Program-made: the position numbers and the translations under genes
DNA from: Tumebacillus lacus
GTDB lineage: Bacteria > Bacillota > Bacilli > Tumebacillales > Tumebacillaceae
Assembly (NCBI RefSeq): GCF_026410385.1
Contig: NZ_JAPMLT010000002.1
Coordinates: 186,001 to 250,000 of the forward strand
DNA length: 64,000 nucleotides
Reading direction: 5' to 3'
The notes under the pieces: generated by a model
The model's input: only the letters and a program-made list of their open reading frames with translations
Database searches by the model: none
Told to the model about the DNA's origin: nothing
Shown here: positions 6,793 through 15,487 of the stretch, in pieces
Position numbering within the stretch: the first letter of the stretch is position 1
Layout: each line of letters starts with the position of its first letter

Positions 6793-7710
6793 TTATGCCG
6801 CCGGCGTCGCGTGCGGCACCAGCAATCCATACAGCGTGCGGACGGTCGGCAGGTCGATCCCTTCCTCATCGGCGTAGCGGACCGCCACCCCTTGCAGGCT
6901 CTCCACTTCCAGCGGCAGCCCTTTGCGGAAGTCCTGATGCATCGACGACGTCGCCCCTGCCGGAAAACCATCCATATACGTCATCAGTTTCTCGACCAGA
7001 TCATCCGGCATCACCGCGCCTTTGCGTCCGGCCAGCGTGTGCATCTCCGTCAACGCCCGTCGCAGCACCTCGCGGGTCGGCGGATGGGCCATCACGCCGT
7101 CAATGCTCAGACGGCTCGCCGTCGTCACCCCGGAGAACGCCGTGATGAACAGATATTTCTGCCACATGTCCCGATAGATCGCCTGACTGTGGTTCAGATT
7201 GATGTTCGCCCCTTGACCCGCTGCCAACAGTCGCTCGCACACCGCCTCCTGCTCCGGCACCAACGCGCCAAACGTAAACTCATGCGTCGGCGACGTGTGC
7301 ACCGCATCGCCCTGTTCGCTCAGCGTCACGATGATGTTGCAGTACCCGCCGAGTACCGCCGCTTCGCCAAACTCCGCACGCAGCAGGTCGAGATGCCCGA
7401 CCCCGTTGAGCAGCGGCAGCACCTTCGCCCCCCGCTCCACCAACGGCTTCAGCGTCGAGAGCGTGTCGGACAGATGATAATTTTTCACCGCCACTACCAG
7501 CACGTCGCACGCCTCCACCTCCGCCGCATCGGTGACGACCTGTGGGGTATATCGATAGTCCCCCTGCACAGAGCGCACCGTCAATCCGCACTCCCGCAAC
7601 TGGGCCGCCCGCTTTTCCCGGACGAGAAACGTCACATCCACCCCCGCCTCCGCCAGCCTGCTGCCGAAATACCCGCCGACCGCTCCGGCGCCGACCACGA
7701 CCACTTTCAT
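6793..7710 (-). CDS. panE: 2-dehydropantoate 2-reductase (ketopantoate reductase)
   Basis: This NADPH-dependent enzyme reduces ketopantoate to pantoate for pantothenate/CoA synthesis. The N-terminal dinucleotide fold shows VVVGAGAVGGYFG. The C-terminal helical domain has the family motifs MWQKYLFITAFSG (substrate lysine region) and SSMHQDFRKGLPLEVESL. Length (305 residues) is normal. Two ATGs are possible; GGGAGG is one base from the first (7716) and seven from the second, so ATG 7710 is chosen. It starts two bases after the stop of the DMT transporter gene, so the two are cotranscribed. Members of this family also act on other 2-keto acids, which I cannot separate by eye. Confidence 0.85.
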   Translation of the reverse strand: MKVVVVGAGAVGGYFGSRLAEAGVDVTFLVREKRAAQLRECGLTVRSVQGDYRYTPQVVTDAAEVEACDVLVVAVKNYHLSDTLSTLKPLVERGAKVLPLLNGVGHLDLLRAEFGEAAVLGGYCNIIVTLSEQGDAVHTSPTHEFTFGALVPEQEAVCERLLAAGQGANINLNHSQAIYRDMWQKYLFITAFSGVTTASRLSIDGVMAHPPTREVLRRALTEMHTLAGRKGAVMPDDLVEKLMTYMDGFPAGATSSMHQDFRKGLPLEVESLQGVAVRYADEEGIDLPTVRTLYGLLVPHATPAA

Positions 7711-7712
7711 CT

Positions 7713-8675
7713 TCATGCCTCCCTTTCTGTTCCTTTACCCAGTTGGTAGATCGCCCACCAGATGACGAGAAAACCGATCGCTTGCCCGGCCGTCAGCACC
7801 GAGCCCAGCGCGATCCAGTTCAACAACAGACCGGTCGCCGGAAATGCCAACTCCGCCACCGTCGCATAGCTCGCCGTTGTCGTCGACAGCCCGCGGTAGT
7901 ACAGCAGCAGCGAGAACAGCCCCGGCAACAACGCTTGCAAAACCAGATTGCCCAGCGTGTCGAGATCTCCGAGCGCGTTCCACATCTGCGGCACCGCTTC
8001 GCCCGAGATCACCACCACCGCATAGAGAAACGGCAGGGCAAATAAAAACCGGGCAGCCGTCAGCGTCTCAAAGCTCATCTTGTCCAGCACCAGCCGCCCC
8101 ATCACCGTCGACCCGCCCCACAGCACCGCCGCTCCGAGCGCAAGCATCGCCGCCATCCCGTTCGCATTGGTAAAATCGGCCCACGGCAGCGTAAATCCGT
8201 ACGTTACCAGATAGGTCCCGATCATCGCGATCAGCAGATAACCGCCAAAACGTCTTGGCAGCAGTTCCTTCAACATCACGCGGGCGATCAGCAGAACAAA
8301 GACCGGTTGCACCTTTTGCAGCAGCAAGACCAGATTGGGATGGCCATACTGAAACGACGCCGTGAACAAGATCGTCGCCAGCCCCGACCCGCCCCACGAC
8401 AGGAACAAGATCGCGGCCCACTCCTTCGCCGACAGCCGCGCCAGTTGCCTGCGCGCAAAAATCAACATCGGCAGCGCGTAGACCGCCAGCAGCAGATGTT
8501 CCAAAAACACGATCTGTGAAGACGTAAACGTGTGCAGCATCTCCACGCGCAAGATCGAGTTTGTCCCCCACAGCGCCGCTCCCAGCGCGACCAGCCACAC
8601 CCCGCCGTTGCGACGCAGCGTGTCCGGCTCCTTCAGACGCTCCAGACCGGCTCGTGAAAACGGTGCCTGTCTCAC
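7713..8675 (-). CDS. EamA/DMT-family transporter
   Basis: The protein (320 residues) contains ten predicted membrane helices arranged as two EamA repeats: LVALGAALWGTNSILRVEML starts the first and LALGAAVLWGGSTVMGRLVL the second. DMT proteins export amino acids, nucleotides or other small metabolites; no substrate can be read from the sequence. The frame is open to GTG 8696, but GGGGAGGATTTGCAAC sits before GTG 8675, taken as start. It is directly upstream of panE and in the same operon. Confidence 0.85.
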   Translation of the reverse strand: MRQAPFSRAGLERLKEPDTLRRNGGVWLVALGAALWGTNSILRVEMLHTFTSSQIVFLEHLLLAVYALPMLIFARRQLARLSAKEWAAILFLSWGGSGLATILFTASFQYGHPNLVLLLQKVQPVFVLLIARVMLKELLPRRFGGYLLIAMIGTYLVTYGFTLPWADFTNANGMAAMLALGAAVLWGGSTVMGRLVLDKMSFETLTAARFLFALPFLYAVVVISGEAVPQMWNALGDLDTLGNLVLQALLPGLFSLLLYYRGLSTTTASYATVAELAFPATGLLLNWIALGSVLTAGQAIGFLVIWWAIYQLGKGTEREA

Positions 8676-8723
8676 GTTGCAAATCCTCCCCTCCACACCA
8701 CATACGGCCCGATATCCAGATGT

Positions 8724-9476
8724 TTATTCATTGCGGAACAAATAAAGGCCAAACCCCAGCGTGTCCCGTCCCCACGTCAGATACGTCCGCCGCCAGCCCC
8801 GGATCTTCGCCAGCATCGCGTCGCGGTCCGGGTCATCCGGCTGTTCGCTGCAATAATCCTCGACCGACTTGCTGTACAGCCACTCGTACTCGTCCCATTC
8901 CTCGTCGTGGGTCACATACGACCAGAGGGGCACCAGCCCGAGTTCTTCCGCCGTCTGCACATTGGCCGCGTGGCTTTTCAGTTCCGACTCGTCCGCGCCG
9001 CCGAGCGCTTCCAGATACTCGCTGCAAGGCCGCTGTTTCCAGTACCCTTCGCCGATGAGCAGATAGCCGCCCTTTTTTACCTTGGCACCCAACGCCTGCA
9101 GAGTCGGCACCAGCCCGCCGAGCGCATGCGTCGATCCGATGCACATCCCGACATCGAACGACCCGTCGGCGATCCGCTCGATCTCCGCACCGGCGTCGCC
9201 CTGCACCCACACGACGCTGTCGTCCGCCACGCGGCCTGCCGCCCGCTGCCGTCCCGCCGACACCGCGCCTTCATACAGCTCCATCGCCGTCGCCCGGACA
9301 CCGTACTGCTCCGCCATGCGGATCAACAGCTCACCCTGCCCCGCCCCGACATCGAGGACAGTCTGCCCCGCCTCCATCTTCAACATCTCCACCATCCGCA
9401 TGAGCTTGCTCTCGCTGAGCGGATTGGCAAACGCATGATCGCGATGCGCGATTGCAGAAAATTTATTTCGGTCCAT
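8724..9476 (-). CDS. Class I SAM-dependent methyltransferase
   Basis: The 250-residue protein has motif I VLDVGAGQGELLIRMAE, motif II region ATAMELYEGAVSAGRQRA, and the post-motif segments SFDVGMCIGSTHALGG and VKKGGYLLIGEGYW. This arrangement is typical of small-molecule methyltransferases. The substrate is unknown. ATG 9476 follows AGGAGGCACAGGA; the open frame upstream to 9674 is antisense to the CoaB-like gene and is not counted. It is divergent from that gene, with about 90 bases between starts. Confidence 0.85.
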   Translation of the reverse strand: MDRNKFSAIAHRDHAFANPLSESKLMRMVEMLKMEAGQTVLDVGAGQGELLIRMAEQYGVRATAMELYEGAVSAGRQRAAGRVADDSVVWVQGDAGAEIERIADGSFDVGMCIGSTHALGGLVPTLQALGAKVKKGGYLLIGEGYWKQRPCSEYLEALGGADESELKSHAANVQTAEELGLVPLWSYVTHDEEWDEYEWLYSKSVEDYCSEQPDDPDRDAMLAKIRGWRRTYLTWGRDTLGFGLYLFRNE

Positions 9477-9567
9477 TCCTGTGCCTCCTCTTTCAAACCG
9501 CTCCTCATGAACATCAAAAATCGTATATAATGAACAATCATACCACGGAAGGGAGACTCTTCCTCCT

Positions 9568-10245
9568 ATGGAACTCCTTACAGGCAAGAAAATCCTGATC
9601 ACCAGCGGCGGTACCGTCGAAAAATGGGACGAGGTGCGCGGCCACACCAACCTCGCCCGCGGCACCATCGGCAAATACCTCGTCGGCGAGGCCCTGCAGC
9701 GCGGTGCGGAAGTGATCCTCCTGCACGGCTACTTCGCTGAGACGCCGCCCGACGCACCGGGCCTTCGCAAAGAGTCCTTCCTGGGCATCGACGACCTCAC
9801 CGAAAAGATCCGCGCTCGAGTCATTAATGAGTCGGTCGACGCGGTGATCATGACAGCAGCCGTTTCCGATTGGGTCGTCGACTTCATGACCGACGCACAC
9901 GGCAACCGGATCGCCGAAACCGGCAAAATCCAAAGCGACGTGCTGCCGATCGTCCATTTCAAAAAAGCGCCGAAAGTGATCACCGAGATCAAAAATTGGC
10001 GCCCCGACCTCTTCCTCGTCGGCTTCAAACTCGAGCACACCGACGACGAATCCTATCTCGTGCAGCGTGCCCGCACCCGTATGGAGACGTGGCGGGCAGA
10101 CCTCACCGTCGCCAACCCGTCCACCTCCCTGCACACCGAGGACGCACCGCACTACCTCGTCCCGCCAAGCGGCGACGTCCGGATCGGACGCGGCAAAAAA
10201 CACACGGCTGCGGCGTTGATGGACATCCTGTCCCACTCCCTCTAA
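9568..10245 (+). CDS. CoaB-like phosphopantothenoylcysteine synthetase domain protein
   Basis: The 225-residue protein corresponds to the CoaB half of bacterial CoaBC: ILITSGGTVEKWDEVRGHTN near the N-terminus, AAVSDWVVDF in the middle and LVGFKLEH before the C-terminal part. CoaB joins cysteine to 4'-phosphopantothenate with CTP or ATP. Stand-alone CoaB proteins exist in some Firmicutes, but this one has an unusual WDEVRGHTN in place of the normal IDPVRFISN, so it may have another substrate. A housekeeping CoaBC elsewhere would make it a paralogue. It stands alone, followed by a bidirectional terminator. Confidence 0.75.
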   Translation: MELLTGKKILITSGGTVEKWDEVRGHTNLARGTIGKYLVGEALQRGAEVILLHGYFAETPPDAPGLRKESFLGIDDLTEKIRARVINESVDAVIMTAAVSDWVVDFMTDAHGNRIAETGKIQSDVLPIVHFKKAPKVITEIKNWRPDLFLVGFKLEHTDDESYLVQRARTRMETWRADLTVANPSTSLHTEDAPHYLVPPSGDVRIGRGKKHTAAALMDILSHSL

Positions 10246-10265
10246 TTCATGATTGAACTCGCACG

Positions 10266-10295
10266 AAAAGCCCGTCATCGCTGACGGGCTTTTTC
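10266..10295. terminator. Bidirectional terminator
   Basis: AAAAGCCCGTCA and TGACGGGCTTTTT form a stem around TCGC, between the converging CoaB-like and aminotransferase genes. Confidence 0.9.
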
Positions 10296-10320
10296 CTTCC
10301 TTTTTCCTGGTTCCCTGTAC

Positions 10321-11484
10321 CTAAATCACGCGCAAAATCCGTTCGACCGCCTCTTGCAGCCGCTCTTCGCTCGCCAGCAACCCGACCCGGACATAGCCTT
10401 CGCCATGTGTGCCAAATCCATTGCCGGGCGCGACCGCGATATGCGCCTCGTGCAACAACTTCTCGGCAAAGCTCACCGACGTATACCCTTTGGGCACCGG
10501 CACCCACGTGAAGAACGAACCCCTCGGCACAGGAATGTCCCAGCCCGCCTTGTTGAGTCCGCCGACAAACACGTCCCGACGGCGCTCATAGACCGCAGCC
10601 AACTCGCGCACGCAGTCCTGCGGCGACGTGATCGCCGTCACAGCCGCCCGCTGGATAAACGACGGGATCGAGACGAACCAGTGCTCTTGAATCAGATCGA
10701 TCGCCCGGATCACATCCGCATTGCCGACCGCAAAACCGACTCGCCACCCCGCCATGTTGTACGTTTTGGACAGGGTGTAAAACTCCACCCCGACCTCCTT
10801 CGCACCCGGCGTCTGCAGGAACGAGATCATCTTTTCCCCGTCAAAGCCAAACGCGCCGTACGCAAAGTCGGCCGCCACCACGATGTTGTTCTGCTCGGCA
10901 AAGCGCACCGTGTCTTCGTAGAACGACAGCGGAGCGACTGCCGATGTCGGGTTGTTCGGATAGTTCAGGAACATCATCTTCGCCTTGGCGAGCTGCTCCT
11001 TCGGGATCGCGCTGTAGTCGGGCAAAAAGTCATTTTCCCGCAGCAACGGCATCCCGTGCATCTCCCCGCCGGCCAGTTTCACACCCGACCAGTAGTCCGG
11101 GTAGCCAGGGTCCGGCATCAGGCAGACATCGCCCGGTTCGAGCAGGCATTGGCAGATCTCAACCAGACCGGTCTTGCCGCCGAACAAGATCGAAACCTCC
11201 CGCTGCGGGTCCAACTCGACGCCAAACTCAACGCGGTACCATTGCGCCACAGCCGCCTTCAATTCGAACAGCCCGGAGAACGGCGGGTATTTGTGCGTCG
11301 CCGGATCAAGGATCTCCTCTCGCAACGATTCAACGATATGCGGCGGCGTCGGCAGATCGGGGTTGCCCTGCCCCAGATTGATCACATCATGGCCCGCCTG
11401 CACCACTTTTTGAACATTTGACACCATCGTGCTGAAAAATTGTTTCGGCAACGTATCCAAACGAGACGCCGTCACGATATTCAC
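10321..11484 (-). CDS. bacF: BacF-like class I/II aminotransferase
   Basis: This PLP enzyme (387 residues) begins TLPKQFF and has INLGQGNPDLPTPPHIVESL, FLNYPNNPTSAV and the PLP-lysine motif SKTYNMAGWRVGF. Its overall pattern matches B. subtilis BacF (YwfG) as I remember it. BacF transaminates the reduced hydroxyphenylpyruvate derivative in the anticapsin route. It is divergent from the plus-strand bacilysin-type operon, sharing a 304-base promoter region, which supports that role. GTG 11484 is preceded by AAAGAGGC. The close relative MtnE/PatA-type aminotransferases are the main alternative. It ends at a terminator shared with the CoaB-like gene. Confidence 0.8.
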   Translation of the reverse strand: MNIVTASRLDTLPKQFFSTMVSNVQKVVQAGHDVINLGQGNPDLPTPPHIVESLREEILDPATHKYPPFSGLFELKAAVAQWYRVEFGVELDPQREVSILFGGKTGLVEICQCLLEPGDVCLMPDPGYPDYWSGVKLAGGEMHGMPLLRENDFLPDYSAIPKEQLAKAKMMFLNYPNNPTSAVAPLSFYEDTVRFAEQNNIVVAADFAYGAFGFDGEKMISFLQTPGAKEVGVEFYTLSKTYNMAGWRVGFAVGNADVIRAIDLIQEHWFVSIPSFIQRAAVTAITSPQDCVRELAAVYERRRDVFVGGLNKAGWDIPVPRGSFFTWVPVPKGYTSVSFAEKLLHEAHIAVAPGNGFGTHGEGYVRVGLLASEERLQEAVERILRVI

Positions 11485-11552
11485 CTTGGCAAGCCTCTTT
11501 TCTATTTTTTCTTAACAATAACGATATCTAGATTTATCCTCCACTATACTCG

Positions 11553-11582
11553 ATCAGGTAAAAATCGGACAAGTGCTTTTCG
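11553..11582 (-). promoter_or_regulatory. Candidate promoter for the BacF-like gene
   Basis: On the minus strand TTGTCC (11582-11577), 18 bases, then TATAGT (11558-11553), about 69 bases before the GTG start. Confidence 0.5.
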
Positions 11583-11656
11583 TAAAGAATACTTATAAAA
11601 TTTCCGAAAAAATAGAGTGATAACCTTTACAAGAAAGAAAATCATTAAAAATGTGG

Positions 11657-11686
11657 TTGCAGGACGGACAGAAGTAATAGTACAAT
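11657..11686 (+). promoter_or_regulatory. Candidate promoter of the aro-bac operon
   Basis: TTGCAG (11657-11662), an 18-base spacer and TACAAT (11681-11686) precede the chorismate mutase gene by about 100 bases, leaving a short 5' leader. Confidence 0.55.
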
Positions 11687-11788
11687 AGCGCATATATTAA
11701 AAACAGTTACACGAATTTCAAGGAGGGTGATCTAGAATACTTCTTATCTTTATGCAGGAACGAAAAAGTCATTAAAGGGGCATCTCGT

Positions 11789-12040
11789 ATGAACAAAATG
11801 ATCGATTATCGATCTCAACTCGACAAAGTGGATCAGCAACTTTTAGAAACATTGGCCCAACGCTTGGAGATCAACCGGGAGATCCGCCGTTATAAAGCCG
11901 ACCAGCAATTGCCAGTCGTCGACGCCTCCCGTGAACAGGAACTCCTGCAAAACAGAAAACAATACGCGGAACAAATCGGTGTCGATCCGGAGCTGACAGA
12001 AGAACTGTTCAAGCAGATCCTCGCCTTTGTGACCAAGTAG
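11789..12040 (+). CDS. aroQ: Stand-alone AroQ-type chorismate mutase
   Basis: The 83-residue all-helical protein converts chorismate to prephenate, the substrate of BacA. The active-site set of the AroQ class is intact by spacing: Arg8, Arg25, Lys36, Asp45, Arg48 and Glu49, with Gln76 as candidate last residue. It is the first gene of the operon; AAAGGGG lies upstream of the ATG. The next gene encodes DAHP synthase with its own mutase-like N-terminus 13 bases on. That fused domain has lost these residues, so this small protein is probably the working mutase of the locus. Confidence 0.9.
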   Translation: MNKMIDYRSQLDKVDQQLLETLAQRLEINREIRRYKADQQLPVVDASREQELLQNRKQYAEQIGVDPELTEELFKQILAFVTK

Positions 12041-12053
12041 GAGGAGTAAAAAG

Positions 12054-13136
12054 ATGAGTGGAGAGAACTTGCAAGCCCTGCAGACGCAGATTGAGACGGT
12101 GCAACAAGAGATTTTGAACCTGATCAACCAGCGGGTTGCTTTGAAAAAACAGTACGATGACGTGCTCGCGAGTGCACTCGGTTGCACAGAACCGCTCACC
12201 GACAAATCGATGATCGACAGCCTGGTCGCAGCCAATCGCGGCCCGATCACGGAAGAGCAAGTACGCGTTCTGTTCAAACAGATCTTCCAAGCGGGCGACG
12301 CCCCGAAAGCGACGGAGAAAAAGAGCCTGTTGATCTCCCGCAAACACCAAGCGGAAGACACCGTCGTCCGCGTCGGCGACTTCCAAGTCGGCAACGGCAC
12401 GCCGTTCGTGATCGCAGGTCCGTGCTCGGTGGAAAACGTCGAGCAGATGGACGCTGTCGGCGCTCACCTGAGCAAAGAAGGCATCAAGATCCTGCGCGGC
12501 GGCGCGTACAAACCGCGCACGTCGCCGTATGACTTCCAAGGCCTTGGCGTGGAAGGTCTGAAGATCCTTCGCGACGCAGCCAAAAAGCACGGCATGTACT
12601 CCGTCAGCGAGATCGTGGCACCGGAAGACGTCGAGATGGCGTGCGAATACATCGACATCATCCAGATCGGCGCCCGCAACATGCAAAACTTCGAGCTGCT
12701 CAAAGCGGCCGGTTCGGTGCGCAAGCCGATTCTGCTCAAACGCGGTCTGTCCGCCACCATCGAAGAATTCCTCAACGCGGCCGAATACATCGCGTCGCGC
12801 GGCAACTCGCAGATCATCCTTTGCGAGCGCGGCATCCGCACCTACGAGAAAGCCACCCGCAACACGCTGGACATCTCGGCTGTGCCGATCCTCAAGCAAG
12901 AATCGCATCTCCCGGTCGTCGTGGACGTCTCGCACTCCACCGGCCGCAAAGACATCATGTTCCCGATTGCCAAAGCAGCACTGGCTGTCGGAGCGGACGG
13001 CCTGATCATCGAAACTCACAACAACCCGGCAGTGGCGCTCTCTGACGCCAACCAACAGCTCGACCTGCCTCAGTTCTCGAACATCATGAACAACTTGCGT
13101 GAGTCCGGCTACCTGTCTGTACCCGTCGGGGTCTAA
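12054..13136 (+). CDS. aroF: DAHP synthase with degenerate N-terminal chorismate-mutase-like domain
   Basis: The first enzyme of the shikimate pathway condenses PEP and erythrose 4-phosphate. Residues about 100-350 are a type I-beta DAHP synthase with AGPCSVEN, RGGAYKPRTSPYDFQG, QIGARNMQNFELL, LLKRGL and LCERGIRTYE. Residues 1-85 align with the AroQ domain of B. subtilis AroA. They keep only Arg27, while the other expected catalytic positions read Gln10, Leu38, Pro47, Asp50 and Lys51. That domain in B. subtilis gives feedback control by prephenate/chorismate; here catalysis, and perhaps ligand sensing, should be lost. AGGAGGAG precedes ATG 12054. A terminator-like hairpin follows the stop. 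Confidence 0.92.
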   Translation: MSGENLQALQTQIETVQQEILNLINQRVALKKQYDDVLASALGCTEPLTDKSMIDSLVAANRGPITEEQVRVLFKQIFQAGDAPKATEKKSLLISRKHQAEDTVVRVGDFQVGNGTPFVIAGPCSVENVEQMDAVGAHLSKEGIKILRGGAYKPRTSPYDFQGLGVEGLKILRDAAKKHGMYSVSEIVAPEDVEMACEYIDIIQIGARNMQNFELLKAAGSVRKPILLKRGLSATIEEFLNAAEYIASRGNSQIILCERGIRTYEKATRNTLDISAVPILKQESHLPVVVDVSHSTGRKDIMFPIAKAALAVGADGLIIETHNNPAVALSDANQQLDLPQFSNIMNNLRESGYLSVPVGV

Positions 13137-13149
13137 TCCCCGCACTTCG

Positions 13150-13190
13150 AAAAGGGCGCACCGAGTCGCAGTCACTCAGCGCCCTTTTCC
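13150..13190 (+). terminator. Intra-operon terminator or processing hairpin
   Basis: AAAAGGGCGC pairs with GCGCCCTTTT, with an inner GAGT/ACTC stem and a short T-run. It lies between DAHP synthase and aroC, so only part of the transcripts may reach the later genes, or aroC onward has another promoter that I did not find. Confidence 0.7.
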
Positions 13191-13232
13191 TCATGACGTC
13201 ATCAACTTGTTTACAGAAGGAGTTTGGAAGCG

Positions 13233-14390
13233 ATGTTGAGATATCTGACGGCCGGCGAATCGCACGGTCCCGCACTGACCGCCATCTTGGACGGCATCCC
13301 GAGCAATCTGCCCGTCTCGGTCGAGGAGATCGATCACCAACTTTGGCGCCGCCAACAGGGCTTCGGCCGCGGCGGACGGATGAAGATCGAGACTGACCGC
13401 GTGGATGTGCAGAGCGGCATCCGCTTTGGACGGACGATGGGCACCCCCATCGCCTTGCTGATCCACAACAAAGACTGGCGCAACTGGTCGGAAAAAATGG
13501 CCATCGAAGGCAACGCTCCCGACAGCGTCGTCGAGATCACCAAGCCCCGCCCGGGTCACGCCGATCTGGCCGGTGCTCTGAAATACAACCAAGAAGACAT
13601 CCGCAACATCCTCGAACGGGCCAGTGCCCGCAACACCGCGACGATGGTCGCGTGCGGCGCGGTTGCCCGTCAGTTGCTGCACCGATTTGGCATCGACGTG
13701 TACAGTCACGTCGTCGAACTCGGCCCGATCAAAGTCGACCGCCTCGACGGCACGATCCCGGAGATCGCCGAGCGCGCCGAACGCTCCGAAGTCCGCGTCG
13801 CCGACCCGGAGGCGGAAGCGCAGATCATCGAAGCGATCACCGCCGCCAAGGAAGCGGGCGACACGCTGGGGGGCATTTTTGAGATCATCGTCACCGGCGT
13901 TCCGGTTGGCCTTGGCTCCTACGCGATGCCCGACCGCAAGCTCGACGGCCGCCTCGCCCAAGCCTTGATGAGCATTCAGGCGATCAAAGGCGTGGAGATC
14001 GGCATGGGATTTGACGCAGCCCGCCACCCCGGCTCGCTCGTCCACGATGAGATCAACCACCGTGACGACCGCTACCACCGCCCGACCAACCGCGCCGGCG
14101 GCATCGAAGGCGGCGTCACCAATGGCCAGCCGATCATCGTGCGCGCTGCGATGAAGCCGATCCCGACGCTGTACAAGCCGTTGGAATCGGTCGACATGCG
14201 AACCAAAGAATCGTATCGCGCCACCATCGAACGCTCCGATGTCTGCGCCGTCCCGGCGGCGGCTGTCGTCGGCGAAGCGATGGTCGCTTGGACGCTCGCT
14301 CAGGCATTCTTGGAGAAATTCGGCGGCGATTCGGTCGAAGAGATCCAAGACAACCTCGACGCCTACCTGAAACGGGTGAACGAACGATGA
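13233..14390 (+). CDS. aroC: Chorismate synthase
   Basis: The FMN-dependent enzyme makes chorismate from EPSP, the last common step before aromatic products. It shows MLRYLTAGESHGPALTAIL at the N-terminus, GRGGRMKIETD, RPGHADLAGALKY, RASARNTA and the C-terminal RAAMKPIPTL. Length (385 residues) is standard. TTG 13224 is in frame, but GAAGGAG is placed for ATG 13233, which also gives the family's usual start. Its stop overlaps the aroB start (ATGA), so translation is coupled. Confidence 0.95.
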   Translation: MLRYLTAGESHGPALTAILDGIPSNLPVSVEEIDHQLWRRQQGFGRGGRMKIETDRVDVQSGIRFGRTMGTPIALLIHNKDWRNWSEKMAIEGNAPDSVVEITKPRPGHADLAGALKYNQEDIRNILERASARNTATMVACGAVARQLLHRFGIDVYSHVVELGPIKVDRLDGTIPEIAERAERSEVRVADPEAEAQIIEAITAAKEAGDTLGGIFEIIVTGVPVGLGSYAMPDRKLDGRLAQALMSIQAIKGVEIGMGFDAARHPGSLVHDEINHRDDRYHRPTNRAGGIEGGVTNGQPIIVRAAMKPIPTLYKPLESVDMRTKESYRATIERSDVCAVPAAAVVGEAMVAWTLAQAFLEKFGGDSVEEIQDNLDAYLKRVNER

Positions 14391-15487
14391 TCCGCGAGCG
14401 TGTCAGCACTTCGACACGGGCGTATGACATCGTGATCGGAGCCGACATTTTGCAGACGCTCGGCGAACTCCTGCGCGGCTGCGAAGTGTCCGTCTCCTCC
14501 CGTCACCTGCTGATCACCGACGAGAACGTGCAAGCGACCGGACTGGCTGACATTGCGTTGGAAGCGCTGACCGCATCAGGCTATCAGACCACTGTGCACA
14601 CGATCCCGGCCGGGGAAGCATCGAAGACGCTCGCCCATGCCGAGACCGCCCTGCGCGCCGCGTATCAGGCCGGATTGGACCGCCGCTCCGTGATCCTCGC
14701 GCTCGGCGGCGGCGTGGTCGGCGACCTGGCCGGATTTGTCGCCGCCACCTACATGCGCGGCATCGACTTTGTGCAACTTCCGACCACCCTGCTCGCTCAC
14801 GACAGCGCGGTCGGCGGCAAAGTGGCGGTCAATCTGCCCGAAGCCAAAAACGTCATCGGCGCGTTCCACCAGCCGCTCTGCGTGCTTTACGACACGCAGA
14901 CGCTGCGCTCGCTGCCCCTGCGCGAGATGCGCTCCGGCCTCGCCGAAGCGATCAAACACGGCGTGATCCGCGACGCCGCCCTGTTCCGGTGGATCGGTCA
15001 CTCGCTCGATGCGCTGTTGGAGCGGGACGATGCGGCCCTCGCCGAACTGCTCGCCCGCTCCTGCCGCATCAAAGCGGCCATCGTCTCCGCAGACGAACGG
15101 GAGACCGGCGAGCGCGCCCTGCTCAATTTTGGCCATACGCTCGGCCATGCGGTCGAGAGCCTCGCCCGCTACGGCACGTTCACCCACGGCGATGCGGTCG
15201 CCATCGGCATGGCTGCCGCCGCCGACCTGTCTGTCGCCCTCGGCCTGATGGCCCGTACCGATGCCGATGAGATCATCGCCTTGCTCAGCCGGGCGGGGTT
15301 GCCCGTCCGCATCCCGCGCGACCTGCCCGCAGGCGAGTTGATCGCCGCGATGCGTCAAGACAAAAAAGCGGTCGGCGGATCGCTGACTTTCGTCCTCTGC
15401 CGGGAGATCGGTCAGGCGGAGGTCGTCCGCCGCGTCGACGAAGCCGTTATTTGCCAGGTCATCGAAGATCGGAGGGAGCCATCGTGA
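14387..15487 (+). CDS. aroB: 3-dehydroquinate synthase
   Basis: AroB turns DAHP into 3-dehydroquinate using NAD and a metal. The 366-residue protein has LALGGGVVGDLAGFVAATYMRG, QLPTTLLAHDSAVGGK, GLAEAIKHGVI and the metal-ligand region FGHTLGHAVE. The start is ATG 14387, overlapping the aroC stop by four bases; the frame open farther upstream lies inside aroC. Its own stop overlaps the aroA GTG. A second dehydrogenated or deoxy substrate cannot be seen, and all catalytic motifs look ordinary. Confidence 0.95.
   Translation: MIRERVSTSTRAYDIVIGADILQTLGELLRGCEVSVSSRHLLITDENVQATGLADIALEALTASGYQTTVHTIPAGEASKTLAHAETALRAAYQAGLDRRSVILALGGGVVGDLAGFVAATYMRGIDFVQLPTTLLAHDSAVGGKVAVNLPEAKNVIGAFHQPLCVLYDTQTLRSLPLREMRSGLAEAIKHGVIRDAALFRWIGHSLDALLERDDAALAELLARSCRIKAAIVSADERETGERALLNFGHTLGHAVESLARYGTFTHGDAVAIGMAAAADLSVALGLMARTDADEIIALLSRAGLPVRIPRDLPAGELIAAMRQDKKAVGGSLTFVLCREIGQAEVVRRVDEAVICQVIEDRREPS

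Larger units (their letters stand above)
11485..11788. other. AT-rich divergent intergenic region of the bacilysin-type locus
   Basis: This 304-base region separates the BacF-like gene from the aro-bac operon and is much richer in A+T than its flanks. It carries one candidate promoter for each direction. An AAGGAGGGTGATC at about 11721-11733 looks like a ribosome site but is followed at once by TAG; the short frame MQERKSH after ATG 11754 is too far from it to be a convincing leader peptide. I see no T-box or other known riboswitch. Confidence 0.6.

Noticed and set aside
9477-9674. Longer methyltransferase frame starting at 9674
   Set aside because: The extra part overlaps the divergent CoaB-like gene; AGGAGG marks ATG 9476.
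11754-11777. Possible leader peptide MQERKSH before the chorismate mutase gene
   Set aside because: No aromatic codons, no well-spaced ribosome site and no terminator/antiterminator pair.
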